From: Prolixibacteraceae bacterium
Lineage (GTDB): Bacteria > Bacteroidota > Bacteroidia > Bacteroidales > Prolixibacteraceae
Reading direction: 5' to 3'
Length of the DNA: 9,675 nucleotides
NCBI GenBank assembly: GCA_007116765.1
Contig: SKHV01000008.1
Span: 1-9,675, forward strand
Shown here in pieces: positions 1-6,504 of the stretch. The translations under genes were made by a program, and so were the position numbers. The first letter of the stretch is position 1, and every line of letters begins with the position of its first letter. The notes under the pieces were generated by a model. It searched no databases and was not told the DNA's origin. It was given only the letters and a program-made list of their open reading frames with translations.

Positions 1-3000
1 GGCAGTACCCCGAATACACCGTAGCGCGCATTACCTACAGCGACCAAGTTTTTAAAGGAAAACATTTTACCGAAACCGCATGGAAGCAGGAGCAAAGCTT
101 TGAAACTCCCGATGGTAAAAAAGGCCAAATTGAAATATTTTATCTGAAAGAATTTCCAGCAGCCGACGAAGGCCCTTTTTTAAAAGAGGAACGTAACTTT
201 CTGAATAATTTGGCTGCACTTATTTCGGGTTCAATGAGTAAAAATGCGCTCGAAGAACTTTTAAAACAAAATACCGAACGCTTAAAAGAGTTGAAGGGAA
301 TAAACAATACCTCCGAAATTCTGAAGCGCACAAAACATCTCGAAGATGCCTTGCCAAAGATTTGTGCATTTTTGCCACTTTCATTTCAATATCCCGAATA
401 CACCACAGTGCGCATAAAATACAACCGCAATAAGTATTTTTCCGACAATTTTATTGAAACACCCTGGCGAATAGTACAAAACTTTCAATCGGTTTCGCAT
501 AAACGCGGAACCATTGAAGTATTTTATACCAAAGAATTTCCCATACTTGATGAAGGCCCTTTTCTCAAGGAAGAAAGGAATCTCTTAATTAACATGGCAA
601 ACCTCATTGCGGGTCAGGCTGCTAAAGATGTTTTCGAAAAAATCCAGAAAATTAACAACGAAAGGCTTAAGGAATTAAACGCCATAAACCAAACTTCAAG
701 AATAATTGAAGAAGGTAATAATATACATGAAACTTTGCAGCGAATATGCGACATATTGCCTAATTCATGGCAGTATCCTCGCTACACTTCGAGTCGTATT
801 ACTTTCGAGAAGCACGTATACACCTCTGGTAATTTTGTCGAAACCGATTGGTTTCAGCACGAAAGCATTTTCACTATTGATAATAAAAAGGGCAGTATAG
901 AAATATTTTATTTGAAAGAATTTCCTGAAGAACAGGAAGGTCCCTTTTTAACCGAAGAGCGAAACTTGCTCATCAACATCAGCAAGTTGGTAAGTGGTTA
1001 CTTAAACAGCTACAAAGGGTTCGAGATTATTAATCGCAGGGGAGTTGAAGTTCCCGAAATTCAAGATTCGGAGGATTTTCGCCGTTCGTTGGTCAAAAAC
1101 CGTAAGCCGCTACAGTTGTATTTTAATCAGCAATCAATCGAAAAATATGTGTATCTCGATATGATGCGCTACAAAGTGAAACACATTTTATTTGTGTCCA
1201 CGTTGTACGATGCCTTTATGCTTGAAAGCGAGGATACCTTTTTCGAGAAGTTTATGGGCGAAATATATCAGTACAGTTTGTTTTCTCTTCCTCGTATTAC
1301 AGGTGTTTCGTCGGCCGAAGAGGCACTTGACTTGCTTGAAACTACCCGTTTCGATATGGTTATTCTCATGGTAGGTCTCGACCGGAAAGCACCAATCAAA
1401 CTAAGCGAAAAAATTAAAAAACGCCATGAGGAAATCCCCATTTACTTGCTAATAAATAAGAAAAGCGATATAAAATATTTCGAAAATCTGGTGCCAACTA
1501 TACGTTCAATCAATAAACTCTATGTGTGGAATGGCGATTCATTAATCATTTTTGCCATTGTAAAATCAATCGAAGATCGCATTAACGTTGAAAACGATAC
1601 TAAGGTGGGTTTGGTAAGGGTTATTCTTCTTATTGAAGATTCACCATTATATTACTCAAAATACATTCAGTTTTTATATTCAATTGTGTTCAATCAGGTG
1701 CAGCAAATTTTACCCGAGGTAGAAAAAAACGAACTTGATAAGATAAGTAAAATGCGCTCAAGACCTAAAGTTTTGCTTGCACGCAATTACGAAGAGGCCA
1801 TATCCATATTCAACAAGTACCGCGACTTTATGTTGTGTGTAATTTCCGACGTGGAATTTGACCGTGCCGGCAAAGCCGATAAAGAAGCTGGACTGAAATT
1901 TATTGATTACGCACGCCACACAATTCATAATTTACCGGTTGTGCTTCAGTCGAGCGACGACAAAAATGCAAAATGGGCCGATGAGCACAAGGTAACTTTT
2001 ATCAATAAAAACTCTGAAACACTTATCGACGATTTACGTCATTTTCTGAAAAGCTTTTTGGGCTTTGGGAATTTTATATTTCGCGACAAAGATGGTAACC
2101 GCATTGCCGTGGCCAGGTCAATTCGCGAGTTCGAAACGCATTTGCGTAAAATACCCGACGAGTCGTTTCTTGAACATGCCTATGAAAACGAGTTTTCACT
2201 TTGGTTAATGGCTCGTGGCGAAATTCATTTGGCAAAAACCATAAATCCAGTTCAAGTGCACCATTTGAGCGAGGTAGCCGAAGCACGTAGTATATTTCTT
2301 GACGCCATTCAATCATACAAAGAAGAAAAGAAACGCGGAAAAATTATGAGCTTCGACGAAACGGCAACGCTCGACGAGAAAAATATTGTTTCATTCAGTG
2401 GTGGCTCATTGGGAGGCAAGGGAAGAGGTCTGGCATTTATAAATGTGCTGATTTATAATATCGACTTTTCGACTCTTTCGTCACGTATCAATATTTTAAC
2501 ACCCATCACCGTAATTATTGGAACCGATGAGTTTCAGAATTTCATGATGCGCAATAAGTTGATGGAGAAAGTGCTCGACCCCGAAGTGAGTTATGCCGAA
2601 TTGCGTGAGCATTTTTATAATGCATCGCTATCAAATATGCTTGTCAGAAAAATTAAAGTGTTTGTAAGTCAGGTAGATAAGCCTGTTGCAGTTCGCTCGT
2701 CAAGCACGTCGGAAGACTCCATTACTCAACCTTTTTCGGGAGTGTTTGATACTTATATTATTCCTAATAGTATATCGAACAAAAGAAAAATTGTGGATTT
2801 AATATCCAATGCTATTAAGTTGATTTATGCATCGGTTTATTCCGACGATGCCCGCATTTACTTCGACGCAATAAACCATAGGGTTGAGGACGAGAAAATG
2901 GCTGTAATATTACAGGAATTAGTAGGTTCGTACCACGAAGAGTATTACTATCCGCACCTAAGTGGTGTAGCTCAATCGTATAATTACTATCCTATAGCCG

Positions 3001-4091
3001 ACATGAAGCCCGAAGAAGGTTTTGCTGTAATGGCAGTGGGTTTAGGTTCCTATGTGGTTAATGGCTGGAAATCGTATCGTTTTTCTCCAAAATATCCAAA
3101 AGTTTCGGTTTATGGAATTAAGGAGCTGCTGAATAGTACGCAGGTGAAATTCTACGCCTTAAACTGCGACAATGTTTCGCTTGATTTACTTAAGAATGGT
3201 GAACTTGCTTCGCTCGAAATGCTCGATATTGATGAAGCCGAAAAGCATGGAGCACTTAAACACTGTGCTTCGGTGTACAATATTGATAACGACCGTATTG
3301 AATCGGGCATTACGTCATATGGTCCTCGCATTGTGAATTTTGCCAACATATTGAAATACGATTATATTCCTTTGGCCGAAACCATTAATGCCATACTGCA
3401 TAGTGTTGAAGAAGCTTTTGGCTCGCCGGTTGAAATCGAGTTTGCAGTTGATATGACTAAAACGAAGAATAATCTGCCTACCTTCTATTTGCTGCAAATA
3501 AAACCATTGGTTACCGGTTTGGTGTCTCAAAATATCGACATTGAGCGTATTGGTCGTAGTGAAATGATCATGTTTACACGTTCAAGTCTGGGTAATGGCG
3601 AAATTGATACCATTGTCGATGTAATTTATGCCGATCCTCAATTGTTTAATAAGCTGGAAACCATCGAAATGGCGGCCGAAATTGAACGACTGAACAGGCA
3701 AATGATACGAGAAAAAAGAAAATACATACTCATTGGTCCCGGGCGCTGGGGTACACGCGACCAATTTTTGGGCATACCGGTTAACTGGTCGCAAATTTCA
3801 AATGCAAAAGTAATTGTGGAAACTAGTCTTGATAATTTCCCACTCGACTCGTCTCTGGGTTCTCACTTTTTTCACAACGTTACTTCGATGAATATTGGAT
3901 ACTTTTCGGTTATGCATAATTCCGAAATCGATTTTATTAGGTGGAGTGAATTAGAAGCACAGCAATTGATAACTAAATCCAAGCATTTCAAGCACATTCG
4001 TTTTCAGAAGCCACTGAAAGTAATTATGGATGGCAAAAAAAGAACTTCTACTATTCTTTTTAAACCTCAAAAAAAGCATTTAAATGATTAA
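1..4091 (+). CDS. Multidomain sensor / receiver / PEP-pyruvate-binding (PPDK_N-type ATP-grasp) protein, 5' partial
   Basis: The frame is open from the left edge (first full codon at 3). The ATG at 210 is internal, because the residues before it (QYPEYT at 3-20 onward) match two later repeats. Domains in order: three tandem GAF-like repeats (to about 1037); a linker; a receiver-like fold (about 1170-1590) lacking the acidic pair and phospho-Asp; a second receiver (about 1612-2060) with Glu-Asp at 1635-1640, Asp at 1848, Ser at 1950 and Lys at 2007; then a PEP/pyruvate-binding ATP-grasp region from about 2380. The latter shows GGSLGGKGRGL (Lys at 2418), VRSSSTSED (Arg at 2694), GLGSYVVNGW (about 3040) and LLQIKPLV (about 3490, like LLQ-SRP of PEP synthase). 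A conserved tail has GPGRWGTRDQ (from 3735) and SHFFHNVTS (3861-3887). The classical phosphohistidine domain and PEP-binding TIM barrel are absent, so this is not a complete PEP synthase or PPDK. No signal peptide or membrane segment is visible; it is probably cytoplasmic. Its function is unknown; a nucleotide- or PEP-linked signalling role is inferred. Confidence 0.85.
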   Translation, partial: QYPEYTVARITYSDQVFKGKHFTETAWKQEQSFETPDGKKGQIEIFYLKEFPAADEGPFLKEERNFLNNLAALISGSMSKNALEELLKQNTERLKELKGINNTSEILKRTKHLEDALPKICAFLPLSFQYPEYTTVRIKYNRNKYFSDNFIETPWRIVQNFQSVSHKRGTIEVFYTKEFPILDEGPFLKEERNLLINMANLIAGQAAKDVFEKIQKINNERLKELNAINQTSRIIEEGNNIHETLQRICDILPNSWQYPRYTSSRITFEKHVYTSGNFVETDWFQHESIFTIDNKKGSIEIFYLKEFPEEQEGPFLTEERNLLINISKLVSGYLNSYKGFEIINRRGVEVPEIQDSEDFRRSLVKNRKPLQLYFNQQSIEKYVYLDMMRYKVKHILFVSTLYDAFMLESEDTFFEKFMGEIYQYSLFSLPRITGVSSAEEALDLLETTRFDMVILMVGLDRKAPIKLSEKIKKRHEEIPIYLLINKKSDIKYFENLVPTIRSINKLYVWNGDSLIIFAIVKSIEDRINVENDTKVGLVRVILLIEDSPLYYSKYIQFLYSIVFNQVQQILPEVEKNELDKISKMRSRPKVLLARNYEEAISIFNKYRDFMLCVISDVEFDRAGKADKEAGLKFIDYARHTIHNLPVVLQSSDDKNAKWADEHKVTFINKNSETLIDDLRHFLKSFLGFGNFIFRDKDGNRIAVARSIREFETHLRKIPDESFLEHAYENEFSLWLMARGEIHLAKTINPVQVHHLSEVAEARSIFLDAIQSYKEEKKRGKIMSFDETATLDEKNIVSFSGGSLGGKGRGLAFINVLIYNIDFSTLSSRINILTPITVIIGTDEFQNFMMRNKLMEKVLDPEVSYAELREHFYNASLSNMLVRKIKVFVSQVDKPVAVRSSSTSEDSITQPFSGVFDTYIIPNSISNKRKIVDLISNAIKLIYASVYSDDARIYFDAINHRVEDEKMAVILQELVGSYHEEYYYPHLSGVAQSYNYYPIADMKPEEGFAVMAVGLGSYVVNGWKSYRFSPKYPKVSVYGIKELLNSTQVKFYALNCDNVSLDLLKNGELASLEMLDIDEAEKHGALKHCASVYNIDNDRIESGITSYGPRIVNFANILKYDYIPLAETINAILHSVEEAFGSPVEIEFAVDMTKTKNNLPTFYLLQIKPLVTGLVSQNIDIERIGRSEMIMFTRSSLGNGEIDTIVDVIYADPQLFNKLETIEMAAEIERLNRQMIREKRKYILIGPGRWGTRDQFLGIPVNWSQISNAKVIVETSLDNFPLDSSLGSHFFHNVTSMNIGYFSVMHNSEIDFIRWSELEAQQLITKSKHFKHIRFQKPLKVIMDGKKRTSTILFKPQKKHLND
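3..1037 (+). repeat. Three tandem 128-residue GAF-like sensor repeats inside the large signalling gene
   Basis: Equivalent QYP(E/R)YT motifs start at 3, 387 and 771, exactly 384 nt (128 codons) apart. Unit 1 is cut by the left edge and runs to about 269, unit 2 spans 270-653 and unit 3 spans 654-1037. Each complete unit opens with a charged helix (ERLKEL..IN.TS.I) that looks like a signalling coiled coil. It continues through an ILP..(F/W)QYP.YT..RI segment and ends with a G.IE(V/I)FY.KEFP...EGPFL.EERNLL block. The codons differ widely between units, so the duplication is old and kept at the protein level. I call the fold GAF-like from remembered similarity to sensor regions of bacterial signalling proteins. 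The ligand is unknown, and further units may lie left of the window. Confidence 0.85.
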
Positions 4092-4737
4092 TATAGGTAT
4101 TTTTGGTGAGCAAAGATTAATGTTGTACGGGCTAAGGCATATTCTATCCGAAGTGGGTGATTTTTCGGTTGAGTTTATTACCACAAATAAAAAGAAGCTA
4201 ATTGAAAAAGCAAAAAATCCTATTTTGCATGTATTAGTCATTACTGTTTTTGATGCTTCTATGAGGAATACGAATCTTATTGTTCAGCTCAATCTCATCA
4301 ACCCAAAGCTTAAAATGTTGGTTATTTCGTACGACAATTCGCAGGATACAATTCTTAGAATTATGAAATCGAAAGCAAAAGGTTTTTTGGGAAACGATGC
4401 AGATGCTCAAGAACTTGCCGAAGCGGTGTATTCTTTACGTAATGGTTTTGATTACTTCAGCAAGTCAATTAACCAAATGGTATTGAATCAATACATTTCG
4501 AATATTCAATGCGCAGAGCAGAAGGAAAATTGCGAGGTGAATTCACTTAGTGCCAGGCAGCTCGAGATTCTCAAACTATGGGGAAGAAGCTACACTAATC
4601 AGGAAATTGCCGACGAACTTTTTATAAGTGTACGTACCGTCGAATCGCATAAAAATCATATTATGCAAAAACTTAAACTAAAAACTACCGTTGATTTAAT
4701 TAAGTTTTCTATTCAAAATAATATCATCGAAATCTGA
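4084..4737 (+). CDS. NarL/LuxR-family response regulator with an atypical receiver domain
   Basis: This 217-residue protein has a receiver-like domain (about 1-120) and a canonical LuxR-type helix-turn-helix (about 154-215: LSARQLEILKLWG, then NQEIADELFISVRTVESHKN). It is probably a DNA-binding transcription regulator. The receiver pocket is only partly kept. The usual Asp-Asp after strand 1 is Gly8-Glu9, a candidate phospho-acceptor Asp57 is present (VFDASM), Ser82 sits at the Ser/Thr position, and the conserved Lys of the GYLLKDA-type motif is Asn104 (GFLGNDA). Phosphorylation-independent or weakly phosphorylated control is therefore plausible. The ATG lies 8 nt inside the end of the upstream sensor/PPDK_N gene, so the two are almost certainly one operon and may be translationally coupled. 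Targets are unknown. No histidine kinase is seen beside it. Confidence 0.88.
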   Translation: MINIGIFGEQRLMLYGLRHILSEVGDFSVEFITTNKKKLIEKAKNPILHVLVITVFDASMRNTNLIVQLNLINPKLKMLVISYDNSQDTILRIMKSKAKGFLGNDADAQELAEAVYSLRNGFDYFSKSINQMVLNQYISNIQCAEQKENCEVNSLSARQLEILKLWGRSYTNQEIADELFISVRTVESHKNHIMQKLKLKTTVDLIKFSIQNNIIEI

Positions 4738-4770
4738 GCATAACAAGCATTCAATAAGGTATAGGTAAAA

Positions 4771-4798
4771 CACGTAATTGTTTCGGGGTTTATACGTG
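4771..4798 (+). repeat. Weak inverted repeat CACGTA / TACGTG downstream of the LuxR gene
   Basis: CACGTA at 4771-4776 pairs with TACGTG at 4793-4798 across a 16-nt spacer that contains CGGGG. The stem is only 6 bp and no T-tract follows. It could be a weak terminator for the upstream operon, an operator, or chance. Confidence 0.2.
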
Positions 4799-4814
4799 AA
4801 CACAAATTCTGATA

Positions 4815-4822
4815 TATTTTTG
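4815..4822 (+). promoter_or_regulatory. Candidate -7 element of the gdhA promoter
   Basis: TATTTTTG matches the Bacteroidota -7 consensus TAnnTTTG exactly. No good TTG-type -33 element is at the expected spacing, which limits confidence. Initiation near 4830 would give a leader of about 85 nt that includes the hairpin at 4832-4859. A second near match, TAACTTTC at 4894-4901, would give an almost leaderless transcript. Confidence 0.3.
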
Positions 4823-4831
4823 AAGTTGTAA

Positions 4832-4868
4832 AATTGAAAAGTTCTCGAATTTTTCAATTCAATTCAAT
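4832..4868 (+). repeat. Inverted repeat and TCAAT triplet in the gdhA upstream region
   Basis: AATTGAAAA at 4832-4840 and TTTTCAATT at 4851-4859 form a perfect 9-bp inverted repeat with a 10-nt loop. The right arm runs into three tandem TCAAT copies (4854-4868). An AT-rich stretch follows up to the gdhA ATG at 4916. It may be a 5' leader hairpin or a regulator-binding site; the AT-rich composition makes chance a real alternative. Confidence 0.4.
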
Positions 4869-4915
4869 TTTATAAATAGATATAAATAACATATAACTTT
4901 CAAAATTATTAGAAA

Positions 4916-6268
4916 ATGGTTGACTTATTAAATGTTAAAGTAAACGATTTAATGGCAAAAGTAATTGCCAAAAACCCGGGCGAATCTGAATTTCATCAGG
5001 CAGTGAAAGAAGTTGCTGAGTCGCTTATGCCCTTCATTAGCGAAAACCCCAAATATATGACTCATAAAGTGCTTGAGCGTATGGTTGAGCCTGAGCGTAT
5101 TATTATATTCCGCGTTCCTTGGGTTGATGACAAAGGCGAAGTGCAGGTTAACCGTGGTTACCGCGTTGAGATGAGCAGTGTAATTGGGCCTTACAAAGGT
5201 GGTCTTCGTTTTCACCCAACTGTAAACCTTGGTATTTTGAAGTTTTTAGCATTCGAACAAGTATATAAAAATAGTCTTACAACTTTGCCTATGGGCGGAG
5301 GTAAAGGAGGTTCCGATTTCGATCCTAAAGGCAAATCAGATAACGAAGTGATGGCTTTTTGCCAAAGCTTCATGACTGAACTGCAACGTCACATTGGGCC
5401 AAATACCGACGTGCCTGCAGGTGACATAGGAGTTGGTGGTCGTGAAATTGGCTACATGTTTGGTCAATACAAAAGAATCAGGAATGAGTTTACCGGAGTA
5501 CTTACAGGCAAAGGTCTCGATTACTCAGGTAGTGTAATTCGCCCCGAAGCTACCGGTTACGGAACAGTGTACTTTGCCCAAGAAATGCTGAAAACTAAAA
5601 AAGACAGTGTAAAAGGAAAAGTGGTGCTAGTTTCAGGTTCGGGTAACGTGGCTCAGTTTGCTACCCAAAAGGTAATTGAATTTGGAGGAAAAGTAGTTAC
5701 TCTGTCAGACTCTTCAGGTTTTATTTACGATAAAGACGGTATCGACGAGGAAAAACTCGATTACGTGATGCATCTTAAGAACATCAAACGTGGTCGTATT
5801 AAAGAATATGCCGATAAGTACAATTGCGAATTCTTCGAAGGTAAAACACCATGGGGTGTGAAATGCGATATTGCGCTTCCTTGTGCAACTCAAAACGAAT
5901 TGAACGAAGAAGATGCAAAAACTTTAGTAGCAAACGGATGTTCAGTAGTGGCCGAAGGAGCAAACATGCCTTCAACACCCGAAGCAATTGACATGTTTCT
6001 TAACTCTAAAATTTTATATGCTCCTGGAAAAGCAGCTAATGCCGGTGGTGTAGCTGTGTCTGGTCTTGAAATGACTCAAAACTCAATGCGCTTACCATGG
6101 TCGCGCGAAGAGGTCGACGAAAGATTACAACAAATCATGATCAGTATTCACAATACTTGTGTGAAGTATGGCAGTGAAAACGATGGTTATGTTAACTACC
6201 TTAAAGGTGCAAACATTGGTGGTTTTATTAAAGTTGCCGATGCAATGATTGCTCAGGGAGCTGTTTAA
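4916..6268 (+). CDS. gdhA: NADP-type glutamate dehydrogenase (hexameric, about 450 residues)
   Basis: The product is predicted to catalyse 2-oxoglutarate + ammonium + NAD(P)H to glutamate, linking carbon and nitrogen metabolism in the cytoplasm. The 450-residue length is that of the classical small hexameric enzyme (E. coli GdhA is 447). The substrate-site lysines are Lys94 (PYKGGLRF), Lys118 (KNSLTT) and Lys130 (PMGGGKGGSDFDP), and the catalytic Asp is Asp170 (VPAGDIGVG). The 118-130-170 spacing equals that of the Clostridium symbiosum enzyme (113-125-165). The Rossmann motif GSGNVA follows in the second domain, then LSDSSG. NADP preference is inferred from similarity to E. coli GdhA and not proven; Bacteroidota can carry more than one isoenzyme. 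The N-terminus (LMAKVIAKNPGESEFHQAV) aligns with the family, supporting this ATG. A stem-loop follows the stop codon, so it looks monocistronic. Confidence 0.96.
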   Translation: MVDLLNVKVNDLMAKVIAKNPGESEFHQAVKEVAESLMPFISENPKYMTHKVLERMVEPERIIIFRVPWVDDKGEVQVNRGYRVEMSSVIGPYKGGLRFHPTVNLGILKFLAFEQVYKNSLTTLPMGGGKGGSDFDPKGKSDNEVMAFCQSFMTELQRHIGPNTDVPAGDIGVGGREIGYMFGQYKRIRNEFTGVLTGKGLDYSGSVIRPEATGYGTVYFAQEMLKTKKDSVKGKVVLVSGSGNVAQFATQKVIEFGGKVVTLSDSSGFIYDKDGIDEEKLDYVMHLKNIKRGRIKEYADKYNCEFFEGKTPWGVKCDIALPCATQNELNEEDAKTLVANGCSVVAEGANMPSTPEAIDMFLNSKILYAPGKAANAGGVAVSGLEMTQNSMRLPWSREEVDERLQQIMISIHNTCVKYGSENDGYVNYLKGANIGGFIKVADAMIAQGAV

Positions 6269-6291
6269 GATATCATTATTATCAATTATAC

Positions 6292-6328
6292 AGAGAGAGT
6301 GTCGTATTTCGGCATTCTCTCTTTGTAT
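6292..6328 (+). terminator. Stem-loop, probable gdhA terminator
   Basis: Bases 6292-6304 (AGAGAGAGTGTCG) pair with 6310-6322 (CGGCATTCTCTCT) to give a 13-bp stem with two G-T wobbles and a 5-nt loop (TATTT). It lies 24 nt after the gdhA stop codon. The T-tract after it is short (TT, then GTATATATA), so it may be an inefficient intrinsic terminator or an mRNA-stabilising end. Confidence 0.7.
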
Positions 6329-6430
6329 ATATAGTATAGGAATATGAAAGTTTTTGAGAATAGATGAGTCACGAAATCTTGAATTTGAAATGTATTGGAA
6401 AATTGAAAAAAGAATAGAATAATACGCTAA

Positions 6431-6484
6431 ATGAAACAAATAGCATCTTTGTTATTTGTTTTTATGTTTATTATTGTGAAATGA
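6431..6484 (+). CDS. 17-residue signal-peptide-like small ORF ahead of the GH88 gene (doubtful)
   Basis: ATG at 6431 opens MKQIASLLFVFMFIIVK followed by TGA. The peptide has a basic start and a long hydrophobic core, like a signal peptide with no mature part. Its stop overlaps the ATG at 6481 as ATGA, the upstream in-frame start of the GH88 lipoprotein. It could be a leader peptide coupled to GH88 translation, the remnant of a lost secreted-protein gene, or chance in T-rich DNA. The rest of the 6329-6430 interval shows no other convincing element. Confidence 0.2.
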   Translation: MKQIASLLFVFMFIIVK

Positions 6485-6504
6485 ATTTTTTAAACCTGAT
6501 TACT

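Noticed and set aside
1..1037. The tandem repeats as a CRISPR array or DNA-level satellite
   Set aside because: The 384-nt units are coding, diverged at the DNA level and similar as protein, which fits domain duplication.
2074..2316. Minus-strand 80-codon open frame within the large signalling gene
   Set aside because: It lies wholly inside a clearly coding region with recognised domains on the + strand, and its own translation has no family features.
1..4091. Calling the large protein phosphoenolpyruvate synthase or pyruvate phosphate dikinase
   Set aside because: Only the N-terminal ATP-grasp part is present. The phosphohistidine domain with its GG..SH..I.AR-type motif and the PEP-binding barrel are not found, so the enzyme name would mislead.
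4894..4901. TAACTTTC as the main gdhA promoter
   Set aside because: It misses the final G of TAnnTTTG and would leave a leader of under about 10 nt; noted only as an alternative.
6125..6439. A 104-codon open frame on the minus strand across the gdhA end and downstream gap
   Set aside because: It covers the gdhA 3' end, the stem-loop and non-coding AT-rich DNA, has no recognisable domain, and is best explained as a shadow of gdhA.
6481..6504. Start of the GH88 gene at ATG 6481
   Set aside because: The eight extra residues MNFLNLIT precede a complete standard lipoprotein signal starting at 6505; the longer form stays possible only if coupled to the small ORF.
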